The notes: a model not told the origin generated them from the sequence alone. A stretch of 64,000 bases of DNA from Basidiobolus meristosporus CBS 931.73 (GCA_002104905.1 MCFE01000036.1:141584-205583); one strand, 5' to 3'; shown: positions 47,001 to 59,354, counted from the stretch's first letter. Program-made: numbers and translations.

Positions 47001-48807
47001 GCAGATTATTAGTGGTAGTCGTATCCCTGATGGTTTTGTTGATCGTTCTCTACCACATTTCTTGATCAATTCGAAGACCCCTCCCGCCAAGGGTTTCGTG
47101 AGAAACAGTTTCTACAGTGGTCTTACACCTACCGAGTTCTTCTTCCACGCTGTGTCTGGTCGTGAAGGTCTTGTCGATACTGCCGTCAAAACTGCCGAGA
47201 CTGGTTACATGCAAAGAAGACTGATGAAGGCACTCGAGGATTTGACGACCCATTATGACCTCTCTGTTCGTAGCTCTTCTGGTGGTGTTGTTCAATTCTG
47301 TTATGGTGACGATGGTCTGGACCCCGCTACATTGGAGGGAGACGGACAACCTGTGGAATTCAGTCGTAACTTGATGCACGTTAGAGGAGTTACTCCCGTT
47401 GGAAAGGATCATCCATTGCTTCCCTATCAAATCACCAAGATTACCCGAGAGGAGCTCAAGAAGCCAGCATTCACAAAGGTCTGCAACAGCGCCTTCCTTG
47501 AATCAGTCGAAACCTTTGTTCGTGAGCATGTTGTGGAGCAACTAGCGGAGATTAGAGGGAAGAATGGAATGAACGAGGCTCTGGACGAGCCTAAAGTCCC
47601 CAATGCCAACATCGACAAGAAGATTAGCCCTGCCGTTAGAAAAATGATTAACAACAAGCTAACCATCACCGAGCCTCAACTCAAGGCATTCCTCAACATA
47701 TGTTTGTCCAAGTATATGAAGGCTAAGATCGAACCTGGATCAGCTGTTGGTGCCCTCGGTGCACAGAGTATTGGTGAGCCGGGTACACAGATGACACTCA
47801 AAACTTTCCATTTTGCTGGTGTAGCTAGTATGAACGTCACTCTTGGTGTGCCTCGTATCAAGGAAATCATTAACGCGGCCAAGGTGATCAGTACACCCAT
47901 CATCACCAGTAAGCTTGTCTGTGATGACAATATCCAGTCCGCTAGAATCGTGAAAGGTCGAATCGAGAAGACATTGTTGGGTGACATTGCAGAGTTCATT
48001 GAAGAAGTCTACAGACCTGAAGAATGCTACATCGGGATCAAGATTGATCTTGATGCCATCCAGAAACTCCAACTGGAAACCGATCTGTATCAGATTGCCA
48101 ACGCAATTGTTGCGGCACCTAAACTCAAGATCACCACTAGCAACGTTCAAGTACATAAGCCAGACCGTGTCCGCGTTTATGTACCTCAGAAGGAAGCATC
48201 TACGTTGTATTATAACCTTCAAGCTTTGAAGCGAGCTTTGCCTCAGGTTATTATCAAGGGTATCCCTTCGGTTAACCGTGCGGTTATTAGCGAGGTTACC
48301 GGTGGTAAGGTTCAACTTCTGGTTGAGGGCTACGGATTACGCGAGGTCATGACGACCGAAGGTATCGTAGGGACCGAGACGACTTCCAACCATGTCATGG
48401 AGATCCAGAAGGTGTTGGGTATCGAGGCTGCTAGAAATACCATCTGTCATGAGATCCAATACACCATGAGCAAGCACGGTATGACCATCGATCCTCGTCA
48501 CGTGATGCTTCTTGGAGATATCATGACATACAAGGGCGAAGTGCTGGGCATCACCCGGTTCGGTATTGCCAAGATGAAGGACAGTGTTCTAATGTTGGCT
48601 TCATTCGAGAAGACCACCGACCATCTGTTCGATGCTGCGATGTATGCTAAACGGGATTCCATCGAGGGCGTGAGTGAATGTATCATCATGGGTATCCCCA
48701 TGCCCATCGGTACTGGATTGTTCAAGCTTATTCACAAATCCGAGCAAGAAACGTTGCCCAAGCCACGCTCCTTACTCTTCGACAACCCAGAGTTCCACGT
48801 TAATTAA
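44095..48807 (+). CDS. RPC1: RNA polymerase III largest subunit RPC1 (C160)
   Basis: Catalytic subunit of Pol III, which makes tRNA, 5S and U6 RNA. Nine exons (44095-44132, 44208-44340, 44419-44568, 44627-44786, 44846-45048, 45108-45536, 45598-45888, 45949-46089, 46171-48807) give 1393 aa. The N-terminus [13 protein letters not shown] is Pol III-like. A zinc site (CETCG and a following H...H) is in exon 3, and CTYCGA in exon 4. [20 protein letters not shown] and [16 protein letters not shown] form the clamp/lid. [10 protein letters not shown] in exon 8 carries the metal-binding aspartates. The bridge and trigger segments [18 protein letters not shown] and [11 protein letters not shown] are intact, as are GYGLR and [11 protein letters not shown] near the end. 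There is no heptad-repeat tail, excluding RPB1. Confidence 0.97.
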
Positions 48808-49018
48808 AACTATCCCCTTTCTATAATCTCCACCCGACACCCTCCCCCCTCACTCATACTCATTCGGATGACTTCTATTCATGCATCATCTCGTATACTT
48901 CTCTAGAATTGTATTGATCAAATGTTAATCCTGATTTATTATCAGCAAATAAATGGGAAAAAATCTGTAGAAATAGAGACACGGTGTGCTGGCAGCGTTT
49001 ATTTATGAGCTTTACGAA

Positions 49019-51809
49019 TTAATTAGACGGCTTCGGAAGGATGTTCTGATTGATGGTTTTAAGCAATTCCTCCATTTGCCGAAGCTGGGCCCCAAGCCGG
49101 TGGCTATGTTCGGGGTCATGCTCTTGCGAGCCTACTTGCTGCTGGGATTCAGGCACAGCGCTCACAGCATTCACACCGTTCACAGCGTTGTTAGCGACAA
49201 GTTTGGTTAACCGGGTTTCGGTGGATTGGATCTGCTGCGACAGATTACGGATCTGGTACCAACCGATTGCGTTCGAGACGCAGAGTACAATTAGCACGAG
49301 TGCAACCAGCGTTGTGGAGGAAGTAAGGTTCAGTTTGTTTAGGAATTGCTTCAGGGCCGATGTCTCAGCTGGTGGCGGGGCCACCGGCTCGATGGTTGGC
49401 TCGGTGTTACGTCTACTCTTGATGCGCACCTGTTTCTTGGCTTTCTTACTACTCTTGGGGGCTGGCTTTTCCGAGGCGACGGTATCGGATGAGTTGTCCA
49501 CGACATGACGTACAATAAAGTTTTCGGTGTCCTTGGCAACAATCACACTTCCATCGTGCGTACTGCGCTCGATTTGACCTAGAAATTCGACTGCTGTTCA
49601 GTAGAGCCTCCTAGAAATCACACTAATACAAGAACATACTCTTGAACCACGAAGTCTTGTGCCATGTTATGGCAGCAGTTATAACCATGCGGGTCTTCCC
49701 ATTACCAGCATGCATAAAGCAGGTGCGTGTCTGGGGATTGAAATAGGTGCCGTTGGGAACATCTGGGGTAGATATGGTAGCCACTACAGAGGTGTATCTA
49801 ACAGGTGTCAATCTAGGGCCGCCCCATTAACCGTTTGAAGGCTGTGATACATACTTGTTGAAATCCTTATGATCAATCTCTTCGATAACTGTACATTTCG
49901 TTTGTTTTGGTCCTAGTTTCGAATGTTAGAGTCGACCTCCTATTCCATACCGAGAAGAAACCATACCAAAGGGCACATTGATGGGCATTGTATAGATCAG
50001 CGTTCTCTTGCCTTCGACCCAAGGTGTAACCTCGACATCTTCAAAACCAGTTATTGCGATGCTATGGGTAAGTGCTAAACGTGTTGGGTCAAGTACCTTT
50101 GTTTTTGTTCTCGATGAGAAATTCTTTCATTCCCTGGCTACCTTCACCATAAAGAATATCGTAGACCCTGTTTAAAGGCGCTGGGATGACGGTGTCTATA
50201 AGGAGGTTTTTGAAATGGTTGCTGTTGCAGCCACAGACAGTTGCTTTCGCATTATTCAAGGAGGGAGGCACATCATTGCGGAGAGTAGCATTCGAGTCTC
50301 TCGAAAGCGTCTGCGGGGCTGTGGAATTCAGTTGGGATGGATGAGCAACACTGTTGTCAGACCCAGTGGACTGTTCGGCGGGGTTGCTGTCGAAGCTGCC
50401 TTCCTCGGAAAGCTCGTCCGAATTATACCCGTCTGAATCGCTTCCTGAATCTGCCCGAGGGCCCACGCTATATGGGGATTCCAAGTTGGTCTCTGAATCA
50501 CAATAGGCAAGATTCTCGACCAGAGCGGGATGATTCTTCCTCCATAAATACACCAAGCAGTTAAAGGCAGCTTCTCTGGCCAAGAATGACCCAAAGAGGT
50601 ACTAAACCGGTGATATCAATACAGAAACTCTTATGCATCCAAGTTGCCTAGAAAATACCTTGCTTTGTAGCGTTGAAATGAGGATCGCGTTTGGAACAAA
50701 GAAAGCCATATTCCTTCGCTCAATGGAAACAACCTCTTTGAATTTGATAACGATCTGGCCATTCGAGGATGTTGGGTATTAGTGAGCCGATCTCGCCCGC
50801 AGCATAGCAGGACACTTACGTTGGTTACAAATCCAAAGATGTTGGCATAGAAGCAGATAAAATCTTCGGTAATGTACATTCGTCCATGGACTAGAATGTC
50901 TTTTTGTATAGCACAGGTATAATCTTTCGAGTGTTATCGTTCATTGTTAGTGGGTGCTGCTTATTCGCCAAGTTCAATCTGCTTACCTTCTATTAGGACA
51001 GCACTGGGTGGGATATCCTTGAACAACTGATGAAAGTCTGTGTTTTTCTTTCTGTTGGCTGTGGTCTTGCTGGAGCCTTCAGAATCATGTGCATCTTCCT
51101 TGATGTTGAAAGTGTTACTTCGAGGTCTGGCACGTCTGAGCAGACTTGAAGATCTGCCTATATTTCTTCGGTTAGGTGCGCTCTTGGATCTACATAGAGT
51201 TATGTCGAAATCGGACGAGGAATCGTCCAAGTCGGAATGGTGTTCTTGGTTGTCGGGTGGATTGTTGTTAAGCTGCTCCAGATGCTCCAAAGTTGATGTT
51301 GGAGATCCAGCAGTAACGGGGGAAGCAACAGACAGATCTGTAGCTGATGTGGCCATGGCTGGTTGGTTTATTCGAGATATATACGGTGGGGAGTTTTTTT
51401 GCGGCTCTTCGAAGGTGTTGGGGTTAACGCTCGAAGGGAGAAGTTTTGTCGGAGTGTTTGCTTGCTTGGCTGTGCTTATCAAGTTCAAAGTGGAGGCAGC
51501 ACCTGCAGCGGCGTTTAAGAAGGATGAGAAGAGATCTTTGGTTGGGCTATTGAGGGACACTAGTGTGAGAAGCGATTGCGGGACACTTAGATCACTCGGG
51601 ATCGAGTAATTTTTCGACGTAATATGTATAGGGATTGGCGCAGAAGGCGGTAGGGAATTCTTTGAGAGAGTATTTGGTATTTTAGGAGTTCGGGGGGACT
51701 CAGGTGGTTCGGTTTGAGTTTGTGAAGTGCCGGAATTCGACCTAGTGCATTCTTTAGTATTTGTCTTAACAGGGGTGTGTGGAGGGGAATATATAAGGCG
51801 TTTTTCCAT
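49019..51809 (-). CDS. GRAM-VASt (LAM/Ysp/Ltc-type) sterol-transfer protein
   Basis: ER-anchored protein that moves sterol at contact sites. About six exons. The first 280 or so residues are a disordered Ser/Pro/Asn-rich leader (start taken at 51809, MEKRLIYSPPHTP; an upstream in-frame Met at 51869 exists). The GRAM domain is split over exons: FHQLFKDIP, then MYITEDFICFYANIFGF, then VVSIERRNMAFFVPNAI. An acidic linker follows. The VASt (StART-like) domain begins NLLIDTVIPAPLNRVYDILYG and has KQTKCTVIEEIDHKD and HAGNGKTRMVITAAITWHKTSW. A single membrane helix (TTLVALVLIVLCVSNAIGWY) near the end is followed by a luminal coiled tail. The order matches Lam1-6 proteins. Tail to tail with RPC1. Confidence 0.9.
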
Positions 51810-52620
51810 ATTACTCAATGGCGGGTTAGGGGGTAACCGGAAAGTGACTAATACGGTAAAGACACTCACTTACGTTTCGCAAGTTTGGCGGGTAGATCCT
51901 GAGAGAACAGGGAAAATAGTCAAGTCACATTATTATACATGATTATTGAGGTTGAGTCAGATGAAAATATTACCTGATTGAATTGCTACCAAATACGCAT
52001 TATGATGATGACACGGAACGTGTGATGATTATATATATCTTGTGAAGTGTTACCTTGATCTGCAGTGGGTGCTGGCTGTGGGCGCTGGCTGTGGGTGCTG
52101 GCAGAACTGTTCCGACCAGATGACAAATATTCCCTGGCGAAGTGCTATATTGAGTGATATATTGGTACCATCTAATTCCGATAATTCCGCGGCTCTGATC
52201 TCCGTTGGTAGCGTCGGAAGCGTACGGTTGAAAGTGCCATAATTAGTGGAGCACTCTACCCCGCATCAATGGTGGTGTGTATTTGATGCAAACCGCAACC
52301 GACTGGGATGGTTTTTTTTGTTTTCGCATGCGATAGGCTTTATTCAGTCCCGAGGCTCCATTCCTATATTACCAATTTCTGATTTCAATCCCGAGGTTCC
52401 TTCCCAATATTGACAGTTACTGATGTCATTTTCTTAATCATACGTGTCTTAATGTTGGTTTAAAGTTTAATTCTGTTTAGTAAGCTAACTGCTTAATCAC
52501 AAACAATCCGATTCTGAATATATGCCTAGTATTTGATTCAAGTTTAATTGTGCTTGATGGTTCATCAACACAGAAGATAAAGTTGTTCGGTCGTGAAAAT
52601 TTCCAAGATACTTTGCTCTC
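51810..52620. other. Divergent intergenic region with short repeats
   Basis: GGGTGCTGGCTGTG and variants repeat at about 52066-52102. A 36-base imperfect direct repeat starting TCCCGAGG lies at about 52349-52425. No gene recognised. It includes promoters for the LAM-type and WD40 genes; an upstream LAM exon cannot be excluded. Confidence 0.5.
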
Positions 52621-55154
52621 ATGTCAGAAGCTGCACCCAGCATAGTGGTTGCAGAGGGTGTTACCCCTCTGGAGGTGGTATCAGATTCAAAACCCAGTCC
52701 AGCCTTACGTACTCCAAAAAAACGTGGTAGGCGTCCTAAGGATGGCGGAAGCGGAAAAAAACCTGCCTACAAATATGTCAAGAAGGATAGATCTATGGAC
52801 TGGAATCATGCAACATATGTACCACAGAGCGATAAACCTATATATAAGCTTAGACAGGAAGAAGCCAAACCTTGCTCGTATAGTAAGGTCAAGTCAAAAT
52901 TCCAGCAGTATCACTTGATAGAGGAAAGGTAATAATCGATGATTGGATAGTATACTACTTTGTCCAACGAAGACCCCTGGTATTAACTCATTTCTCAGTC
53001 TTGCCAAAAACTATCTTCCCGACATAAACGTAACTTCCCAGGTCAGCTTCGAGCATCACTCTACGGAAGGCACAATATGCTCTCGACCGTTAACATCGCA
53101 CATGTTACGTACGTGCCTCACGTTGATTCCAGATGTCTACTCAATTATTTATTTTTCTGGATTCTATTTCTTGAATAGCAAATCGTCGAGGCTTTCTTCT
53201 GAATAGTGGCGGCTCAGTTTGGGGGTTGGATTGGTGTCCTGAAATTCCAAGTGGAGGTACACTAGAAATCAGAGCGGCAATGATACACGATCGCTGAGCA
53301 GCCTTAAAATTTTAGAGAACCAATTCCTTGCAGTTGCTGGATACAAGGGGACGACCGGCGAGCATCACATCATTGGTGAACGAGAGACCAACAGTACTGG
53401 CTATATAGAAATTTGGAATCTGGGGCCTATAGCGAATGATGTAATGTATGAATATCATATCAAACTACAACCATTACCATGAATTAGACTCTCTAACAGC
53501 AATACCACGATGACAGTGACGAGGAAACAGAGTTCCGACCTTGGGTAGATATATGCTTTGTACACCTTAACGGTTGTGTATGGGATCTAAAATGGTGTCC
53601 TTATGGGGCGTACGACACTTCGGTATGTAGTTTAAACTTCGAGCAATGTTCGGGATTCGTTGCTGACCTCGGATGAGATAGAAAGAGTGGAATGGAGAAG
53701 ATGAAATACCAAAGATTGGAATCATTGCTGCTTGTTTTGGAGATGGCACTTTGAAAATTTTTAGCGTTCCAAACCCGGATGTGCTTAGGAAAAAGCTAGA
53801 GAAGCAAGGCCATTCATATGCCCCCAACAAGACAATATATGGTAGGTTTTACCACGCTAAGCTAAGCTTGTGTATTGCGACGAATAATTTCTCACCTACT
53901 GTAGTGCAGCTTGATGAAGTGTTGTTTGAGGCTCAATTGCCCGACACATCCCTTTGGAATCTGAGTTGGGGCGGGCACAAATGGCTATCTACTGGATGTA
54001 CCAATGGTATAAGCGAGTGTATGCGTGTGGCAAAGACTACAAGAAATGAAACCTGAAATATTTTCTTTTAGGAAATATAGCTGTGTGGGATGCGGAGAAT
54101 GCTATTATGCGAAAGAACTCGGACTTCCCGCTATTACCAGCCGATGGTGTTGTATTTTTCCGTAGCAGGCTGATAGACAACGTTCCAACTAATTAGGTTG
54201 TACATCAACATACAGACTATATGGTGCACTACTTGCCCGCTCACGATTCATGTGTTAGAAGAGTCTCGTGGAGAAGCGTCGAAAATACTGATTATATTGT
54301 AAGTTGCGGTCACGATGGCCGCTTGCTAGTTTGTGATCTTAGGGATCCCTACACTGATATGCTTACGCACCGTATCCGAGGTAAGATCATTTCACCTATG
54401 CGCATAATCCAGGAGTAAAGCCAACGTATGCATCTAGCCTTTTTGATGGCCGCATCCTGGGTGAAATTCGAATCTTCGTACAGTATTGTATTTACGGATG
54501 CAGAAAATGGTGTGCGCTTAACAGAGAAGGATGATATTAAAAAATCCGTGGGAATTATCACCCATAAAGGATGTATATGGGTATGTATTCTGACGGCGAC
54601 TATGTACTAGTGTTAGGAATAAGTTACTCATGTGTTGTAGCACGTAGATTGTTCCTCTTTACACCCTTTCGTTGCTAGTGGAGCATCCGATGGATCGGTT
54701 AGATCAACGAATTTGCGTCACTTGAGAGCTAGAAATCAGGCAAGTGTTTTTACCGGGGTAACCGAAGTAATGTGGGTCTAATCCCCTTCCAGATGACACT
54801 CTACACCTTGAAGAAAGACTCTGAGAAGAACGAGTTCATTTACGATGATAATGTCGTGTTTGAGGTAATCCGAATCTTCCGCACCTCGATTGCCTGCCTG
54901 ATATTGACTCCTATTCCACTGTAGCCGTTAGTTGCTCACAACCACACACCAGACAATTTATTCACAATGTTTTTCGCGCCAGAAGTGGCCATTCAACGGG
55001 TGCGTCTCAAGTACTTGTTTCGAGCATGGATGCTTTATTGACTTTTCGAATCTTTTGTTCCTAGGTTTCGTGGTGTCCCAACCCACAATCTGCGGCGTGG
55101 ATAGCCTCTGGAGGAACAGCGGGACTGGTTCGTGTCGAATCAGCAAGTAGGTAA
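52621..55154 (+). CDS. WD40 protein resembling TFIIIC subunit Sfc6/GTF3C2
   Basis: Multi-exon gene; exon 1 starts at 52621 and ends near 52928. The N-terminal region has an AT-hook (KRGRRPKDG). The following exons carry degenerate WD repeats: SGGSVWGLDWCPEIPSG, then GEHHIIGERETNS with GYIEIWNLGP, then CVWDLKWCPYGAYD, ACFGDGTLKIFSVPNP, SLWNLSWGGHKWLSTGC, RRVSWRSVENTDYIVSCGHD and a final SWCPNPQSAAWIASGGTAG before a stop at 55154. The AT-hook plus irregular WD40 plan and the WCP motifs fit the tau91/Sfc6/GTF3C2 subunit that helps place TFIIIB on Pol III genes. Its position 4 kb from RPC1 is suggestive but not proof. About ten exons; borders are approximate. Another chromatin WD40 protein remains possible. 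Confidence 0.6.
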
Positions 55155-56162
55155 ACGGTGGCTTATTCGGGCCTCAATAGCACGTTTCCGACTGGTTTGA
55201 TACAAAAATAGTCAAAAAATGAATAAAATCCAAATAATGAGATCAAACTATCAGAGCTTTGGTTTTGAACACTAGTGCTGATCTGAACCTTACACTAAAT
55301 AGGTTTCGTAATGACGATAGCCATATGCAGTCTGCTTCTAGATGACGGCCGAAGGGTACCACAAAATAACATCCGCACTGCAAGGATTAATCATTGGCAG
55401 CGCATAGGTCTGTGTCGTGACCAAATCATCCTAGCTGAGTTCGAATCGAGCAGTTATTCTTCGCCACCAGTCTATATCGAATGGTTGCTTGAATTCAACC
55501 CAATCCCTTGCTCTACTGCGAGCCGTTTCTATGCCGTGTTATCCTTCTTGACATTAGTAATACGCCTTGAATCTAATGCCATCTGTGATCCGATCATCTG
55601 TTATGACTGGAACCAATGGATAGCTTTCCCAGTCTGTCAATTCGATCATCTGTGCCAGTTGGTTTTAGCGTCATCATTAACAACACAACCACAATAGCAA
55701 AGTTTCAATGCGGAGTTTGGTGGATCAATTTTGAGTGAAGACTGGCCAACAGATTGCTCGGGATCCGCAGTTCTGCTGGATATTTTCCCATACCTTACTC
55801 CTACACCACTGTAGGATATATGGCCAATCCGACATCCATCTACATGTACCACAACTCATATTTACGGAGTAACGTGATTGCTGGCCATCTTCATGAACTT
55901 GATTCGCGGCCACCACAAACAATGGTATTGAGAAAGTTCTGGCGATGAGCTATGAAAAGCTACAATTCATCTCGACTGCCACTCATTTGCCAATCCTTGA
56001 CCATTTTGGCGTCACTAGATTAAACCAACCATGGGGACACGGTGACGAAGGCTAGCTGAACTACGGACAGGTGATGCCAAAGCCTATTGACACATCAACT
56101 ACTGGGTATATAAATGGATTTTCTGGCGCAAAATCCATACATCAATTACTAAGCAACCGATT
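55155..56162. other. 1-kb region upstream of SDR copy 2, no gene recognised
   Basis: Plus-strand frames of up to 128 codons (55311-55697) and a 64-codon frame ending near 55948 have no recognised features and no convincing splice joins. It contains the promoter of the second SDR gene and shows no evident match to the region upstream of the first copy. Confidence 0.5.
56107..56114 (+). promoter_or_regulatory. TATA-like box of SDR copy 2
   Basis: TATATAAA lies 48 bases before the ATG at 56163, the expected distance for a short leader. Confidence 0.55.
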
Positions 56163-56918
56163 ATGTCTCGCAGCTCACTCAAGAACAAGGTGGTCATTGT
56201 AACTGGAGGTGCTAAAAATCTAGGTGGCCTGGTCAGCAGAGATTTCGGGGCGCAGGGGGCGAAGGTGGTTGTCCACTACCACAGTCAGAGTGCCCAGCAA
56301 GATGCCGAGAAGACCATTGAAGCGATCAAGAACAGTGGAGGAGATGCCATCGGCTTCCAAGGCGATCTAACCAAGGTCTCGGAAGTGACCCGTCTATTCG
56401 ATACAGCCGTCGAGAAGTATGGTGGCGTGGATATCGCCATCAACACGGTTGGCAAAGTGCTCAAAAAGCCCATTGTGGACACCAGTGAGGAGGAGTACGA
56501 TGAGATGTTTGCCGTGAACTCGAAGTCCGCCTACTTCTTCATTCAGGAGGCAGGGAAGCGACTGAATCAAGGCGGCAAGATCATCACGGTGGTGACAGCC
56601 CTCCTTGCCGCATTCACTGGACTCTACTCCACCTATGCTGGAGCCAAAGCACCTGTGGAGCACTTCACTCGTGCTGCAGCCAAGGAGTTTGGTAGTCGAG
56701 GAATCTCCGTCACCAATGTTGCCCCGGGGCCTATGGACACGCCATTCTTTTATCCCATGGAGGGTGCTGATGCAGTTGCCTATCACAAGGCTAATGGCAT
56801 GAACGGGGAGTTGACCAAGATCGAAGACATTGCTCCGCTCATCAAGTTTCTTGCTACGGAGGGGTGGTGGATTACTGGCCAGACCATCTTTGCCAATGGT
56901 GGGTATACCACGCGCTAA
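56163..56918 (+). CDS. Short-chain dehydrogenase/reductase, copy 2
   Basis: 251-aa intronless paralogue of the gene at 6767-7522, in the opposite orientation. All SDR features are kept: TGGAKNLGG cofactor loop, FAVNSKSAYF, YAGAK and the GWWITGQTIFANGGY C-terminus. About eight residues differ, for example Lys for Arg at position 7, Val-Ile for Ile-Val at 11-12, and Ile for Asn just before the catalytic Thr. Nucleotide identity starts at the ATG and stops within about 10 bases of the stop codon, so the promoters and 3' regions differ and expression may have diverged. Role unknown. Confidence 0.93.
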   Translation: MSRSSLKNKVVIVTGGAKNLGGLVSRDFGAQGAKVVVHYHSQSAQQDAEKTIEAIKNSGGDAIGFQGDLTKVSEVTRLFDTAVEKYGGVDIAINTVGKVLKKPIVDTSEEEYDEMFAVNSKSAYFFIQEAGKRLNQGGKIITVVTALLAAFTGLYSTYAGAKAPVEHFTRAAAKEFGSRGISVTNVAPGPMDTPFFYPMEGADAVAYHKANGMNGELTKIEDIAPLIKFLATEGWWITGQTIFANGGYTTR

Positions 56919-57178
56919 GCATTGCTAAATGTTTGGTGATTGGTTGTAAATTCAATGTCAATAAAATATATTAGATCTGAAGGAACAGACACCAAGTTGG
57001 TGTGGTATCAAATACTGTAAGTACTAATATCATCTGTATATAATTGGCATTTTTTGTTCTTTCCCAAAATTACAAGCTGTTCAACCAAATTTGTGAGGAT
57101 AACTCTGGCTTGGTATGGGTAACAAGGCCAAAGGAAGTCTTATTCTTTATAATGCTCAGCTACCATCAAAAACATATC
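56919..57178. other. 3' flank of SDR copy 2
   Basis: AATAAAAT near 56962 is a likely polyadenylation signal. No gene. The sequence is AT-rich and ends at the relic LTR boundary. Confidence 0.5.
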
Positions 57179-58332
57179 TGTTGTATCCAAGAGAAAAGTG
57201 TAGTAAAACTCTTGAATGGTTTAACTGAGCCCAAGTGACAACCAAGTGCAGAATCTTAGAATTGTCAGAGAGTGGTGGAAATATTAGCAGAGAGATTCTA
57301 GTTGAATATTGGTCTTGTATATGTTGTAAGAGTCTTGGAGATATTGGAAGTGATTGGGAGGACAAGTAGATTGTGTGGTTTTCACTTAATGATTTATTGA
57401 ATGTAAAAGTAGTATTTATACTTTTACCTGGCCTTGGCATAACAAACACATAGAATAGGTTAAGGAAGGTCCCAAGAACATGTGTGCAAAGTTTGGGGCT
57501 GTTTGGACAACTTATCTAATTTTCATGTTCTGGGTAAATATTTGAAGTAAATCCCAACAAGGAATTTTGGTCAGTATTCTCTAGGATTTGAAGGTGATGA
57601 TCTAAGTGACTAAGTTAGGTGAATATTTAGGTGGAAATACAAATTTTTACAACAGTATATTGCAGGGTTTGGCTATAAAGGCAACAGGGTTGGTTTGCTA
57701 TGCAGGCTAGGCTTGGTGTTCATGGGAGTGCTAGATATGCTAGGCTTGGGTTGAACCTAGAATGTAATTGTTGAGTTCTTAATTTTGCTGAGACACAATA
57801 TTGATTTTGTTGAGACACACACTAACCAAAAGGCTCAGTAAGCTTTATTGATACATTTCTGATCAAGTTGAATTAGTAAACACCAAGAGACTGGACTAAT
57901 CAAAATCTGTTGGGGCATCAACAGGTGCAAAAGATAAGTGAAAATTGCATCATTCATCAGCTGATGTCTTGGCAACTGCTAAGCAGTTGGATAGATCTCA
58001 GATGACTAATCACTTGGAAAGGCTTAGTAGATCAGTTGAGGATGTAATGACCACATGAAATTGATCATGTGTGACAGCTAAAAATAGATTCTGAGAAGTG
58101 ATAAAATAAACCACAACAGGGATTAGTTTTGTTTGGGTTAGGGAAAATCAGTTAGGGGGGACACAGTCACCAACAGGTAAAATCATTATTTTAGTTGAAA
58201 CAAAGAAGCCAGCACTACTGTTGTAGCTTTGATACAAGAGTGTATAGCTGAGGGGAATTTGTAGGTAAGTTAATAAGGAGAGATGGTAGTTCTTAAGTGC
58301 TCAAGACACTGTGCAGTTGGAAGGGGGGTAGC
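57179..58332 (-). repeat. Degraded Ty3-family LTR in reverse orientation
   Basis: Read on the minus strand, this segment follows the 5' LTR of the Ty3 element at 58658-59354 block by block. It includes the CAAGCCTAG-type region, GTGTGTCTCA and the GATTTTCCCTAACCCAAAC block. It begins at TGTTGTATCC (57179), the reverse complement of the LTR end GGATACAACA. It is interrupted by the solo copia LTR at 57322-57654. The far end (about 58230-58332) is too diverged to place exactly. Confidence 0.75.
57322..57654 (-). mobile_element. Solo copia LTR, 333 bp, with GTATA target duplication
   Basis: It starts TGTTGTAAG and ends TTACAACA. It is flanked by GTATA at 57317-57321 and 57655-57659. It has the same length as, and looks about 90% identical to, the LTR at 5858-6190. 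It sits inside the reversed Ty3-family LTR, so it is younger than that relic. A solo LTR forms by recombination between the two LTRs of a full element. Confidence 0.93.
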
Positions 58333-58620
58333 TGTTATAAATATTTGTAATTCCACCTGAATATTCACCTAATTTGGTCACTTAGATCATTACCTCCAAA
58401 TCCTAGAGAATACTGACCAAGATCCTTGTTGGGATTTACTTAGAATTTTTTCACCAAAAATATCAGGTACCCAGAGCATAAAAATTCTCAAAGTTGCTCA
58501 AGCAACCCCAAGCTTTGAACACTTGTTCTTGGGACCTTCCTAAACCTAATCTATGTGATTGTTATGCCAATACCATGTGAAAGTATAAATAGTACTTTTA
58601 CATTCAATAAATCATTAAGT
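58333..58620 (+). repeat. Truncated, diverged copia LTR
   Basis: It begins TGTTATAAATATTTGTAATT and matches the reverse complement of the 333-bp LTR through the ATTCAATAAATCATTAAGTG block. The end is missing and it abuts about 37 bases of other sequence before the Ty3 LTR. It is more diverged than the solo LTR at 57322. Confidence 0.78.
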
Positions 58621-58657
58621 GAGAAGGGTTAGGGGAGGGAAAGTCACCAAGGCAGGT

Positions 58658-59354
58658 TGTTGTGCATCAACATTTAAAACTTAGCCAATTTTACTCCGTT
58701 TGAAAATCTAGTACCCTAACTGATTTTCCCTAACCCAAACATAACAAATCCCAGTTACAGTTTATTTTATCCCACCTCAGAATCTATTTTTAGCTATCAC
58801 ACCTGATCTATTTTCAAATGGTCATTACGTTATCAACCTATCTGCCAAGCCTTCCCAGGTGATTAGTCATCTGAGATCTATCCAACCACTGTGCAGTTGC
58901 CAAGACATCAGTTGATTGATGATGTAATTTTCATTTATCTTATGCACCTATGAACACCCAAATTGATTTCAATCAATCCAGTCCCTTGGCGCTGACTAAT
59001 TCAACTTGATCAGAAAAGTATAAATAAAGTTTACTGAACCTTTTGGTTTAGTGTGTGTCTCAACGAAATTAAGATTCTGTCTCAGCAAAAATAAGAATCC
59101 AACAATTCCGTTCTAGTTTCTATCCAAGCCTAGTATATCTAGCACTCCAAAGAACACCAAGCCTAGCCTGCCTAGCAAACAAATATCATTGCCTTTATAG
59201 CCAACCCAGCTATATCCAAGACCAATATTAGATCAGAATCTTTCTGCTAATATTTCCGCCACTCTCTGACAATTCTAAGATTCTGCACTTAATTGTCCCT
59301 TTGGTTCAGTTAAACCATTCAAGAGTTTTATTACACTTTCTCTTGGATACAACA
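58658..59354 (+). repeat. 5' LTR of the Ty3 element, about 697 bp
   Basis: It begins TGTTGTGCATCAAC. The end is placed at GGATACAACA because the reversed relic copy at 57179 has its boundary at that point, and TGTTGT/ACAACA are inverted. An alternative shorter LTR ending at CCAACA (59104) cannot be ruled out because the 3' LTR is cut off. Confidence 0.65.

Noticed and set aside
47740-48315. 191-codon open frame antisense to RPC1
   Set aside because: It overlaps highly conserved RPC1 coding sequence and shows no features of its own.
55311-55948. Possible extra gene between the WD40 gene and SDR copy 2
   Set aside because: Frames are short, do not join through plausible introns and match nothing recognised.
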